Shown: piece after piece, positions 37,029 to 45,478 of the stretch
Position numbering within the stretch: the stretch's first letter is position 1
Layout of the letters: each line of letters opens with the position of its first letter
DNA from: CAWGUU01 sp963825765
Lineage (GTDB): Bacteria; Actinomycetota; Acidimicrobiia; Acidimicrobiales; AC-14
Length of the DNA stretch: 64,000 nt
NCBI GenBank assembly: GCA_963825765.1
Contig: CAWGUU010000014.1
Coordinates: 310,001 to 374,000 of the forward strand
Direction: 5' to 3'
Position numbers and translations under genes: made by a program
Notes under the pieces: generated by a model
Told to the model about the DNA's origin: nothing
Database searches by the model: none
Seen by the model: the letters and a program-made list of their open reading frames with translations, nothing else

Positions 37029-38480
37029 ATGACAATCGCCGTCACCCTCACCGACGCCGCCCCCGACGACACCCAGGTGCTGGGCGTACCCGTCTTCGCC
37101 GGCCGCACGTCGCCCCCCGGCGCCGGCGCCGCTCTGGACTGGGCCTGGCTGGCCGAGCGCAACTTCGACGGCAAGGTCGGGGAGACGGCGTCGCTGCCGG
37201 CCGACGACGGCTCGACCATCGTGGCCGTCGGCGTCGGACCGGCCGACGAGGTGAGCGCCGAGACCCTGCGCAAGGCGGCCGCCGCCTTCGTGAGGGCGGC
37301 GTGGAAGGACAGCAGGGCAGCGACCACCCTGCTGGCCGCGGCCCCGGAGAATATCGACGCCGCCAAGGCGGCCCAGTCCCTGGTCGAGGGGGCGCTGCTC
37401 GCCTCCTACAAGTTCACCACCTACAAGTCCGACCCCAAGGGCTGCCGGCTGGAGAGCCTGGCCGTCGTCGGCGCGGGCGACGGAGCCACCCAGGGCCTCG
37501 ACCGGGGTGCCCGGGTGGCGGCGGCGGTGGCCTTCGCCCGCGACCTCGTCAACGAGCCGGCCGGGACGATGACGCCCCGACGCCTGGCCGAGATCGCCGC
37601 CCAGGTCGCCGAGGACGAGGGCCTGGCGTTCTCGGTGCTCGACGAGGTCGCCATCGTCAACGAGGGGCTCGGCGGGCTGGCCGGCGTGGCCCGGGGGTCG
37701 GACGAGCCCGCCCGGCTCATCGAGCTGGTCTACGAGCCCGCCGGTGAGCCCCAGGCCACGATCGCCCTGGTCGGCAAGGGGATCACGTTCGACTCCGGCG
37801 GGCTGTCGATCAAGACGGCCGAGGGCATGGAGACGATGAAGACCGACAAGTCGGGCGCCGCCGCCGTGCTCGCGGCGATGTCTGCCATCCCGACGCTGGC
37901 GCCTCAGGTCAAGGTCATCGCCATCATCCCGGCCAGCGAGAACATGCCCGGCGGCAGCGCGGTCAAGCCCGGCGACGTGCTGAAGATCCGCAACGGCAAG
38001 ACGGTGGAGGTGCTGAACACCGACGCCGAGGGGCGGCTGGTGCTGGCCGACGGGCTGTCGCTGGCGGTGGAGGCCGGCGCCGACGTCATCCTCGACCTGG
38101 CCACCCTCACCGGCGCCTGCGTCGTGGCCCTCGGTCGCAAGATCGCCGGCCTCATGGGCAACGACCAGGGCTGGGTCGACCAGGTGCAACAGGCAGCCGA
38201 GCGGGCCGGGGAGTCGGTCTGGCCGCTCCCCCTCCCCGAGGAGTACCGCAAGCTCATCGACTCCGAGGTCGCCGACGTGAAGAACATCGGGGGCGGTCGC
38301 TACGCGGGCGCGCTCACCGCCGGCCTGTTCCTGAAGGAGTTCGTCGGCGACGTGGCGTGGGCGCACCTCGACATCGCCGGCCCGGCGCGCAGCGACGAGG
38401 ACGAGGGCTACGTCACCAAGGGGGGAACCGGGTTCGGCGTCCGCACCATCCTGGAGGCGGTGACGGGCTACGTCCCGTAG
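37029..38480 (+). CDS. pepA: Leucyl aminopeptidase (M17)
   Basis: 483 aa from ATG with GGAG 6 bases upstream. The C-terminal catalytic domain shows VGKGITFDSGGLSIKTAEGMETMKTDKSGAAAV (metal-binding Lys and Asp, catalytic Lys), NTDAEGRLVLAD (the M17 signature with metal-binding Asp and Glu) and DLATLTGACVVALG. The N-terminal macro-like domain spans about residues 1-160. M17 enzymes are hexameric cytoplasmic di-metal peptidases releasing N-terminal residues. Frame and length are normal. It lies downstream of the adenosyltransferase gene and may be cotranscribed with it. Confidence 0.94.
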   Translation: MTIAVTLTDAAPDDTQVLGVPVFAGRTSPPGAGAALDWAWLAERNFDGKVGETASLPADDGSTIVAVGVGPADEVSAETLRKAAAAFVRAAWKDSRAATTLLAAAPENIDAAKAAQSLVEGALLASYKFTTYKSDPKGCRLESLAVVGAGDGATQGLDRGARVAAAVAFARDLVNEPAGTMTPRRLAEIAAQVAEDEGLAFSVLDEVAIVNEGLGGLAGVARGSDEPARLIELVYEPAGEPQATIALVGKGITFDSGGLSIKTAEGMETMKTDKSGAAAVLAAMSAIPTLAPQVKVIAIIPASENMPGGSAVKPGDVLKIRNGKTVEVLNTDAEGRLVLADGLSLAVEAGADVILDLATLTGACVVALGRKIAGLMGNDQGWVDQVQQAAERAGESVWPLPLPEEYRKLIDSEVADVKNIGGGRYAGALTAGLFLKEFVGDVAWAHLDIAGPARSDEDEGYVTKGGTGFGVRTILEAVTGYVP

Positions 38481-38556
38481 AGGTCCAGGTCAGGAGTGCT
38501 GTCGAGGCGGCTCGACCACGGGGGGATGATCGAGCCGCCTCGAGAGCTGTGGAAGC

Positions 38557-39636
38557 TCAGCCGGCAACGCTGAGCTCCACCGGGGGGGATGTGAGGGCGG
38601 CGACGGCGGCGGCGAAGGCGGCCCGCTCCGACGCCCGGGGGGCGGCGATGCGCAGGGCTCCGGACGCCATGCCGTGCTTGGCCCCGAGGACGAGGACGTC
38701 GACGCCCTGGTTGGCGAGGCCGGCGGCCAGCTCGGCGGCATTCTCGGTGATCAGGCAGCGGAAGGGGCTGGCGATGGCGCCGACCACGACCCGACCCAGC
38801 GGCAGGACGGCCTTGGCCAGCCAGGCGCCGTCCTCGACCATCTGGCGGCGGATGTCCTCGGCCCACACGGTGGAGGTCATGGCCGCCTCGGTGGCGACGA
38901 CGTCGAGTGCCGACACCGCCGAACCCGGCTGGGCACCGAACAGAGCCCGTAGGGTCAGGGGGTCGCGGCTCCAGGCCACGCCCGTCCGGATGGCTCCCAT
39001 TCCTGAGAACTCGGCGGCGGACCGAAGCACGACGACGTTGTCGGCGTCGGTGCCGACCAGCGACACCTGGGACGGGCGGGCCAGGAACTCGACGAGGGTT
39101 TCGTCGACCACCAGCGTCGATGCTGGGTGGCGCCGGGCGACGTCGGCCAGCGCCTCCGGGTCGAGGGTGACCCCCGTGAGGAGGTCGGGGTTGGAGATCA
39201 CGACCAGGTCGGCGCCCTCGAGGGCGGCTTCGACCTGGGCGAGGGTGCGGACGGGCCCGCCGTCGCTGGCGAGGCCACAGCCGGGGAAAGCCCCGAGGAT
39301 CTCGGCCGGAGCCGGCAGCGGCACGGCGACGGAGCGCACGGGCACGCGGGCGGCGATGGCCCGCAGGAGCTCGCCGGGCCCACGCCCGGCCACCAGCTCG
39401 GCGGGGTCGACGCCGAGCAGCTCGGCGTAGCGGTCGACGAGGCGGGACGCGACGTCGGACGGGTCCGCCTGCACGTCGTGGGCGGAGACGCCGCGGATGG
39501 CGCGCATCACGGTTTCGGCCGGGCCGTAGCGGTTGACCTGCCCGGAAAGGTCGAGGCGGGCGGCCGATGCGCGGCGGCGACGCTCGTCCAAGGTGGTGGT
39601 GCTGCGGTGCGACCTGTCGAATGCCTGGCTGGCCAT
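38557..39636 (-). CDS. Fold-type I aminotransferase-like protein lacking the PLP lysine
   Basis: 359 aa from ATG 39636, with GGGGAAG 7 bases upstream. The fold matches histidinol-phosphate aminotransferase/CobD-like proteins: RYGPAETVMRAI, VISNPDLLTG (substrate and PLP-ring Asn at 149), LVVDETLVEF (Asp178) and VVLRSAAEFSGMGAIRTGVA. In the last motif the family has L-R-S-F-S-K-A-x-G-L-A-G-L-R-x-G, with Lys forming the Schiff base. Here residue 209 is Glu, while the following Arg217 and Gly are kept. It is therefore probably not a normal transaminase; a binding, regulatory or altered catalytic role is possible. No partner gene is obvious. The upstream region is AT-rich and promoter-like. Confidence 0.75.
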   Translation of the reverse strand: MASQAFDRSHRSTTTLDERRRRASAARLDLSGQVNRYGPAETVMRAIRGVSAHDVQADPSDVASRLVDRYAELLGVDPAELVAGRGPGELLRAIAARVPVRSVAVPLPAPAEILGAFPGCGLASDGGPVRTLAQVEAALEGADLVVISNPDLLTGVTLDPEALADVARRHPASTLVVDETLVEFLARPSQVSLVGTDADNVVVLRSAAEFSGMGAIRTGVAWSRDPLTLRALFGAQPGSAVSALDVVATEAAMTSTVWAEDIRRQMVEDGAWLAKAVLPLGRVVVGAIASPFRCLITENAAELAAGLANQGVDVLVLGAKHGMASGALRIAAPRASERAAFAAAVAALTSPPVELSVAG

Positions 39637-39735
39637 CGGCTCTTCCCCCTGTGCCGAATGAAACATCGAGTTCTTGGTGAGTATTTCGACACAAAACGGT
39701 TGAATCTGTAACTGATGCTGGCCGGTGTGTTGGGA

Positions 39736-39762
39736 GGGGGTGCCAGCACCCCCTTCGGGGGG
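39736..39762. terminator. Overlapping hairpins in the intergenic region
   Basis: GGGGGTGC (39736-39743) pairs with GCACCCCC (39746-39753), and CCCCC (39749-39753) can instead pair with GGGGG (39758-39762) across a TTCG tetraloop. The two structures exclude each other. The position, upstream of the minus-strand aminotransferase-like gene and downstream of another minus gene, allows a terminator or leader role. Confidence 0.45.
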
Positions 39763-39769
39763 CAAAGCG

Positions 39770-39818
39770 AACCGGGGCGACACAGTCGCGCCATACGCGC
39801 CTACCTCGCCCCGGTTCG
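39770..39818 (+). repeat. Copy 2 of a 49-nt structured intergenic element
   Basis: Ungapped match to 26042-26090. In this copy GAACCGGGGCGA (39769-39780) and TCGCCCCGGTTC (39806-39817) form a perfect 12-bp stem, enclosing the conserved CGCG-CCATA-CGCG hairpin (39787-39799). It lies just downstream of the stop of the minus-strand gene at 39859. Confidence 0.62.
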
Positions 39819-39858
39819 GAGTGGGCCGGGTCGCGGCGGCCCCGTGACCCCTGCCCCC

Positions 39859-40542
39859 CTAGGCGGCGTCGGGGGGCGGGGGATCGGGGCGGCCGTGAAT
39901 CGGGGACGGTTCGTGGGTCCCGGCCTCGGCGAGGGCGCGGCAGTGACGGTCCCACGCCCAGGTCGCCGACTCCCGGCAGAGCATTGGCTGGAACTTCCAC
40001 CGCAGCAGTTGGCGCTCGGTGGCGTCCAGGTCTTCCCCCAGCTCGAGCAGGCTGAGGGCCAGGCGCCGGGCCCTCCGCCGTTGCTGCTCGACGGCCGGCG
40101 TGTGCAGCTCGCCGTCGAGCCACGCCTGGTGGGCGGCGGCCAGGTCGGCCGGCAGGCGCAGGACCTGTCGCCGGTTCAGCGGCGGCACCTTGCGGCGGAC
40201 GGCCAGGGAGCCGTCGGGCCGGGCAACGGCCAGGTCGAACTGGCAACAGCGAGCCAGGGCCCGCATGAACGGCGAGTGCCGGCCCCCCTTGGCGCCGAGC
40301 CCGAGGGCGGCAGCGGTGGCGGGCAGGTCGAGGTCGAACCCGTCCGGCGACGCGTCGAGGGCGGTCGCCATGCGCCGCAGCAGCCAGGTGGTGGACGGGC
40401 CGAGGATGCCCAACCAGAACAGCTCGACGTAGGTGGACCTCGGGTCGTGGCCGAGGGCGTCGATGACGTCGTCGGGCCAGGGCCGGATGGGCAGGGTTGA
40501 GACAGGGGACGAGTAGGCGGGAAGCAACGGGAGCGTGCTCAT
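39859..40542 (-). CDS. Conserved soluble protein, unknown function
   Basis: 227 aa from ATG 40542, which has GGAGG 10 bases upstream; ATG 40548 is an alternative. The core reads RSTYVELFWLGILGPSTTWLLRRMA, then LPATAAALGLGAKGGRHSPFMRALARCCQFDLA and VRRKVPPLNRRQVLRLPADLAAAHQAWLDGEL. This looks like an alpha-helical, DNA-interaction-like protein known to me only as a hypothetical in actinobacteria. The C-terminal end is Pro-rich. It ends 41 bases from the structured element, which may be its terminator. Function not assigned. Confidence 0.6.
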   Translation of the reverse strand: MSTLPLLPAYSSPVSTLPIRPWPDDVIDALGHDPRSTYVELFWLGILGPSTTWLLRRMATALDASPDGFDLDLPATAAALGLGAKGGRHSPFMRALARCCQFDLAVARPDGSLAVRRKVPPLNRRQVLRLPADLAAAHQAWLDGELHTPAVEQQRRRARRLALSLLELGEDLDATERQLLRWKFQPMLCRESATWAWDRHCRALAEAGTHEPSPIHGRPDPPPPDAA

Positions 40543-40727
40543 GGGCATGCATCCTCCAGATACGGCGCGCGGGGCGAGGGGAAGCGCCGGCCGGGGAAGC
40601 GTGCCGAGCAGTTTCATGCTATTTCAGTGCTCGTCGTCCTGTCAACAGCCCAAGGGCGGTTGGGGAATCACGACCCTGCCGGTAGGGTTTGCTTTCGAGT
40701 ACGCCCCACGTGGAGGACGATCCGCCA

Positions 40728-41918
40728 ATGCCCAGCTTCCGAGACCTCCTGGCCCAGACCAAGGCCGAGATCCGCGAGGTCGACACCGCCACCGCCGCGG
40801 CGACACTCGACGCCGCCGCGCCCGGCGTCGTCCTGCTCGACGTCAGGGAGGCCGACGAGTACGAGCAGGGAGCGGTACCCGGCGCCATCCACATTCCCCG
40901 CGGCTTCCTCGAGAGCCAGGTCGAGTCCCGGGTCGCCGACCGTGCCGCCCCGATCCTCGTCTACTGCGCCGGCGGCACCCGGTCGGCGTTCGCGGCCAAG
41001 ACGCTCACCGAGTTGGGCTACACCGACGTGGTGTCGGTGGCCGGCGGGTTCAACAAGTGGAAGAACGAGGGCCGTGCGTGGTCGACGCCTCGCACGCTCA
41101 CCGCCGAGCAGCGCAACCGCTACCAGCGCCACCTGCTGCTCCCCGAGGTCGGCGAGGAGGGCCAGCAGAAGCTGCTCGACGCCAAGGTGCTGCTGCTCGG
41201 CGCCGGCGGCCTCGGTTCGCCCGCCGCCCTCTACCTGGCCGCCGCCGGGGTGGGCACGATGGGGATCATCGACATGGACGTGGTCGACGAGTCGAACCTG
41301 CAGCGCCAGATCCTCCACAACCTGGACCGGGTCGGCGAGCGCAAGGTCGACTCGGCCAAGAAGACGCTGGTCAGCCTCAACCCCGACGTCAACGTGGTCA
41401 CCTACGACGTCCGCCTGGGCGCCGACAACGTCCTCGACATCATCGACGGCTACGACGTGATCGTCGACGGCACCGACAACTTCCCCACCCGCTACCTGGT
41501 GAACGACGCGTCGCTGATAAAGCGCATCCCCGTCGTCCACGGCTCGATCTTCCGGTTCGAGGGCCAGGCCACCGTCTTCGCCCCCTACGTGGGCCCCTGC
41601 TACCGCTGCCTCATCCCCGAGCCGCCGCCGCCCGAGCTGGCGCCCTCGTGCGCCGAGGCCGGCGTGCTCGGAGTGCTGCCCGGGATCATCGGGTCGATCC
41701 AGGCCATGGAGGCCATCAAGATCGTGCTGGGCCTCGGCGACCCCCTGATCGGCAGGCTGCTCGCCTACGACGCCATGGAGGAGAGCTTCCGCACCTTCAA
41801 GGTGAACCGCGACCCCGCGTGCCCCTCCTGCGGTCCCGACGCCGGCGAGATCGTCATCGCCGAGTACGACGAGCTGTGCATGCCACACGTGGCGGGCGCC
41901 GCCGCGGCTGCTCACTGA
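40728..41918 (+). CDS. Rhodanese-ThiF/MoeB fusion (MoeZ-like adenylyltransferase/sulfurtransferase)
   Basis: 396 aa from ATG with GGAGGA 9 bases upstream. Residues 15-115 are a rhodanese domain with active-site Cys80 (ILVYCAGGTRS). Residues about 128-396 are a ThiF/MoeB E1-like domain: GAGGLGSP (158-165), DMDVVDESNLQRQ, DNFPTRYLVND, Zn-binding CYRC and CPSC pairs, and SCAEAGVLGVLPG. It activates small sulfur-carrier proteins (ThiS/MoaD/CysO type) and can pass sulfur to them. In MoeZ and MOCS3 the ThiF domain comes first and rhodanese last; here the order is reversed. No carrier-protein gene is adjacent. Confidence 0.92.
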   Translation: MPSFRDLLAQTKAEIREVDTATAAATLDAAAPGVVLLDVREADEYEQGAVPGAIHIPRGFLESQVESRVADRAAPILVYCAGGTRSAFAAKTLTELGYTDVVSVAGGFNKWKNEGRAWSTPRTLTAEQRNRYQRHLLLPEVGEEGQQKLLDAKVLLLGAGGLGSPAALYLAAAGVGTMGIIDMDVVDESNLQRQILHNLDRVGERKVDSAKKTLVSLNPDVNVVTYDVRLGADNVLDIIDGYDVIVDGTDNFPTRYLVNDASLIKRIPVVHGSIFRFEGQATVFAPYVGPCYRCLIPEPPPPELAPSCAEAGVLGVLPGIIGSIQAMEAIKIVLGLGDPLIGRLLAYDAMEESFRTFKVNRDPACPSCGPDAGEIVIAEYDELCMPHVAGAAAAAH

Positions 41919-41956
41919 CCGGCGCCCACGACGGGCGCGGCGCTAGCTTCTGGGAG

Positions 41957-42838
41957 ATGCGAGCGCGGCGGCCCATCCTCGTTGTCCTCCTCGGGCTGAC
42001 GCTCGCCGTCATCGGGCTGACGCCTGCCTCACCGGCGTCGGCAGGCACGCCTCCGGCAGCGGCAGTCACGCCTCCTGGGCCGGCAGTTGCCGCGGTCACG
42101 ACCATCGCCGGACATCCGTGCCGTCTGCTCTCCGTCGCCGCGCCCACGGCCGCCTCGCGGGTCGCCGCTCCCTCGTGCCCAGGCGTGCGCCCGGGCGCCG
42201 CGGTCATCAGCCCCATCGGCCTGTGCACGCTGAACTTCGTGTTCCGAGGCAGCGACGGCGGCAGGTACGTCGGCACCGCCGGCCACTGCCTGCTGGAGGG
42301 CTCCGACGTGCACCAGGCGGTCTTCGGGGCGGACACCGGGCCAGTGGCCCTCGACGGGACGGGCACCCGCATCGGCACCTTCGCCTACGCCGCCCTCGAC
42401 AACGAGCGCGACTTCGCCCTCGTCCGCCTCGACCCCGGCGTGGCCGCCAGCCCCGAGGCGTGCGGCTTCGGCGGCCCGACCATCCTCGACACCGCGCCGG
42501 TACCGCCTCTCACCTCGCTGCACTACGTGGCCCAGGGATCGTTCACCCGCGAATCGGTGCCGTCGCGCATGCAGCTGACCCTGAGCGAGGACGCCCTGTC
42601 GGTGACGTCGCTGGGCCTGGCCTCGCCCGGCGACTCCGGTGGGCCGGTCGTCCGCGCCGACGGCCGTGCCGTCGGCATCCTCGTGGCCACCGGCCCGGGG
42701 CTGCCCCTCGCCCTGCTCGGCGCCGGCCTCGTGTCCTACACGGTCAAGCTGGCGCCGCAGGTCGACCTGGCCAGCAGGGCAACCGGCGTCGCCTACACCC
42801 TCGAAACCGCCCCCATACGTCAGGGGCTGCTTCTCTAG
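41957..42838 (+). CDS. Secreted trypsin-like serine protease
   Basis: 293 aa. Signal peptide 1 to about 29 (PILVVLLGLTLAVIGLTPASPASA). An Ala/Pro-rich propeptide-like segment follows. The chymotrypsin-fold triad is His110 (GTAGHC), Asp152 (NERDFALVRLD) and Ser227 (SPGDSGGPV). Three or four Cys residues could form disulfides. The oxyanion loop is intact, so activity is likely. The start is ATG 41957; the ribosome site GGGAG is very close to it, and no better start is seen. The protein lies between moeZ and lpdA-like genes with no shared role apparent. Confidence 0.87.
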   Translation: MRARRPILVVLLGLTLAVIGLTPASPASAGTPPAAAVTPPGPAVAAVTTIAGHPCRLLSVAAPTAASRVAAPSCPGVRPGAAVISPIGLCTLNFVFRGSDGGRYVGTAGHCLLEGSDVHQAVFGADTGPVALDGTGTRIGTFAYAALDNERDFALVRLDPGVAASPEACGFGGPTILDTAPVPPLTSLHYVAQGSFTRESVPSRMQLTLSEDALSVTSLGLASPGDSGGPVVRADGRAVGILVATGPGLPLALLGAGLVSYTVKLAPQVDLASRATGVAYTLETAPIRQGLLL

Positions 42839-42856
42839 TCCCGTACCGTGGTCGCC

Positions 42857-44221
42857 ATGACCGCGGCGACCCGGTTCGTCATCATCGGAGGGGGCCCGGC
42901 CGGCCACTCCGCGGCCACCACCGCCGCCCGCCTCGGCGCGGAGGTCACCCTGATCGAGCGGGACGTGCTGGGGGGCGCCGCCCACCTCTGGGACTGCATC
43001 CCGTCGAAGGCGATGATCGCCAGCGGCGGGGCGATGGCCTTCGTCCACCGCTCGTCGGGCATGGGCCTGAGCGAGCTGCGGACCGAGATCGACCACGACG
43101 GGCTGAAGCGCCGGATCGCCGAGATCGAGGGCCGCATCCACCGCTCCGTGTCCGACCTGCTCCGTGACCAGGGCGTTCGCGTCATCGCTGGCGTCGGGCG
43201 CCTCACCGGGCCCCACACCGTGCAGGCCGAGACCACCGACGGCGTCGAGGACATCGAGGCCGACGCCATCCTGGTGGCCACCGGCAGCCGCCCCCGTATC
43301 CCCGACTGGGCCACGCCTGACGCCGACCGCATCCTGATCACCCGCCAGGCCTACCCTCCCCCGGTCCTGCCCCGTCACCTGGTGGTGATCGGATCGGGCG
43401 TGACCGGCGTCGAGTTCGTGCACATGTTCGCCTCCTTGGGTGCTGAGGTCTCCCTTGTCGTCAGCCGCCAGCAGGTGCTGCCGGGCAAGGATCCCGAGGT
43501 GGCGGCGGCCCTGGAGGAGGACTTCATCCGTCGCGGGGTCCACCTGCTGATGGGAGCCCGGGCTGTCGGCGTGGAGCGGTCGGGCGACGACGTGGTGATC
43601 AGCTGCAACGACGGCAGGGTGGTGCGCGGGAGCCACGCCCTGCTGGCCATCGGCTCGATCCCCAACTCCGACGGGATGGGGCTGGAGACAGCCGGCGTCG
43701 AGCTCGGCGGCGGCTTCGTGAGCGTCAACCGGCACTGCCAGTCCAACCTCAGCCACATCTACGCCGCGGGGGACGTCTCCGGCAAGCTCCCCCTCTCGTC
43801 GGTGGCCACCATGCAGGGCAGGAAGATCGCCGAGCACGTCATGGGCCTGCAGTCCCGCCAGCACCGCCACCTCGACTACGAGAAGGCGGCCCAGGCCGTG
43901 TTCACCGAGCCCGAGATCGCCGAGGTCGGCGTGGCCGAGTCGGAGGCATTCGCCGCCGGGCGGAAGATCCGGGTGACCAAGGTGCCGTTCTCGGCCAACG
44001 CCAAGGCCCTCATCAACAACGACTGGCGGGGATTCATCAAGGTCGTATCCGACCCGGCCACCGGGATCGTGCTGGGGGGCTCGATCGTCGGCCGCCACGC
44101 CGCCGAGCTGATCTCGGTCATCGCTCTGGCCGTCAATTGCGGCCTGCGGGTGAGCGACCTGGTCGACTGCCTCCTCGTCCATCCCACCCTGGCCGAGTCC
44201 CTGGCGGAAGCCGCCGAGTAA
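42857..44221 (+). CDS. LpdA-like NAD(P)H-quinone oxidoreductase (pyridine nucleotide-disulfide family)
   Basis: 454 aa from ATG 42857; a GTG at 42848 is also in frame. FAD-binding FVIIGGGPAGHSAATTAARLGAEVTLIERD; NAD(P)-binding VVIGSGVTGVEFVHMFASLG; second FAD motif IYAAGDVSG; and the dimerisation domain with VFTEPEIAEVGV. The disulfide region reads GGAAHLWDCIPSKAM, keeping only one Cys of the C-x4-C pair. The same loss is known in mycobacterial LpdA (Rv3303c type), which reduces quinones and not lipoamide. The catalytic His-Glu at the C-terminus (HPTLAESLAEA) reads HPTLAE. Cytoplasmic flavoenzyme. Confidence 0.88.
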   Translation: MTAATRFVIIGGGPAGHSAATTAARLGAEVTLIERDVLGGAAHLWDCIPSKAMIASGGAMAFVHRSSGMGLSELRTEIDHDGLKRRIAEIEGRIHRSVSDLLRDQGVRVIAGVGRLTGPHTVQAETTDGVEDIEADAILVATGSRPRIPDWATPDADRILITRQAYPPPVLPRHLVVIGSGVTGVEFVHMFASLGAEVSLVVSRQQVLPGKDPEVAAALEEDFIRRGVHLLMGARAVGVERSGDDVVISCNDGRVVRGSHALLAIGSIPNSDGMGLETAGVELGGGFVSVNRHCQSNLSHIYAAGDVSGKLPLSSVATMQGRKIAEHVMGLQSRQHRHLDYEKAAQAVFTEPEIAEVGVAESEAFAAGRKIRVTKVPFSANAKALINNDWRGFIKVVSDPATGIVLGGSIVGRHAAELISVIALAVNCGLRVSDLVDCLLVHPTLAESLAEAAE

Positions 44222-44376
44222 GCGCAGCCGGAGGCCGCCGAGTAGCGCGGCGCGAAATCGTCGGCGCGCGCACCTGAGAAATCGCGACAATGATCCGGGT
44301 CGCTCCCGGCGCGATGAGTTTCGGGGCCGCACCGAGTCTCCAGTTCGATACCGACAGTCGGCACCCGAGGAGTTCG

Positions 44377-45372
44377 ATGACAACGCACACGCCTCTCGCC
44401 ATCGAAGCAAACGGGCTCGTCAAAACCTTCGGCGAGACGCGGGCGGTCGACGGTGTCGACCTGGCCGTCCGGACCAACTCGGTGTACGGCGTCCTGGGCC
44501 CCAACGGCGCCGGCAAGACGACGACGATCCGCATGCTGGCCACGCTCATCCGACCTGATGCAGGCAGCGCTCGGGTCCTCGGCCACGACATCGTGGAGGA
44601 GGCCGACGCGGTCAGGGCGGCGGTAAGCCTGACCGGCCAGCTGGCGTCGGTCGACGAGGACCTCACCGGCAGGGAGAACCTGATCCTGCTCGGACGGCTG
44701 CTGGGCATGAAGCACTCGGCGGCCAAGGAGCGGTCCACCGAGCTGCTCGAGGCCTTCGGCCTCACCGAGTCCGCCGGCAAGCTGGTGAAGCACTTCTCGG
44801 GCGGGATGCGGCGCCGGCTCGACATCGCCGCCAGCATCGTCGTCACGCCCCGTCTGATGTTCCTCGACGAGCCGACGACGGGCCTCGACCCCCGCTCCCG
44901 GAACCAGGTCTGGGACATCATCCGGGCCCTGGTGGCCGGGGGGGCGACGATCCTGCTCTGCACCCAGTACCTGGAGGAGGCGGACCAACTCTGCGAGGGG
45001 ATCGCCGTCATCGACAGGGGCAAGGTGATCGCCGAGGGGACGCCGGCCCAGCTGAAGGCGTCGGTGGGCGGGGGCGCCCTGCACGTGCGCCTGCTCGACC
45101 CGGAGCAGCGGGCGCGGGCGGCCGAGGTCCTGGACGGGCAGCTCGGCGCCGTCACGCTCGAGCCTGACCCCGCCCGGATGTCGGTGACCTGCTCGGACGG
45201 CGATCGGGCCGCGGTGGCGCTGGGCGAGCTGGCCCAGTCCGGCGTGGGGGTCGCCTCCTTCTCGCTGGGCCAGCCGAGCCTGGACGAGGTCTTCCTGGCT
45301 CTCACCGGCCACACGGCCGAGGAGGCCGAGGCCGGGGTAACCGACACGATCGACGAGGAGCAGGCGGTATGA
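44377..45372 (+). CDS. ABC transporter ATP-binding protein (DrrA-like)
   Basis: 331 aa from ATG with GAGGAG 5 bases upstream. Walker A GPNGAGKTTT (41-50), Q-loop SLTGQ, signature FSGGMRRRLD, Walker B LMFLDEPTTGLD and H-loop replaced by TQYLEEAD: the usual switch His is Gln in LLCTQYLEEAD, as in daunorubicin-resistance ATPases (DrrA). The C-terminal extension (about 230-331) includes GVASFSLGQPSLDEVFLALTGH, the DrrA-type end. Its permease partner starts 97 bp downstream. The exported substrate is unknown: drug, lipid or polyketide-type compounds in known relatives. Confidence 0.92.
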   Translation: MTTHTPLAIEANGLVKTFGETRAVDGVDLAVRTNSVYGVLGPNGAGKTTTIRMLATLIRPDAGSARVLGHDIVEEADAVRAAVSLTGQLASVDEDLTGRENLILLGRLLGMKHSAAKERSTELLEAFGLTESAGKLVKHFSGGMRRRLDIAASIVVTPRLMFLDEPTTGLDPRSRNQVWDIIRALVAGGATILLCTQYLEEADQLCEGIAVIDRGKVIAEGTPAQLKASVGGGALHVRLLDPEQRARAAEVLDGQLGAVTLEPDPARMSVTCSDGDRAAVALGELAQSGVGVASFSLGQPSLDEVFLALTGHTAEEAEAGVTDTIDEEQAV

Positions 45373-45433
45373 GCGAGCAGAATGTGAGCGAATCAATGTG
45401 GCGCGCTTCGTCCGGCCGGCGGCCGGATGTCAC

Positions 45434-45478
45434 GGTTCTCATCGGTGCACCATCCAGGACGGTGCACCGATGAGGGCC
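45434..45478 (+). promoter_or_regulatory. Hairpin burying the start codon of the ABC permease
   Basis: CTCATCGGTGCACC (45438-45451), 9-base spacer (ATCCAGGAC), GGTGCACCGATGAG (45461-45474) form a perfect 14-bp inverted repeat, extendable by G-U and G-C pairs to 18 bp. The ATG of the permease (45470) is in the 3' arm, and an AGGA ribosome-site-like motif lies in the loop, 10 bases from the ATG. As RNA it would hide the start codon; as DNA it could be a repressor operator. Confidence 0.65.
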
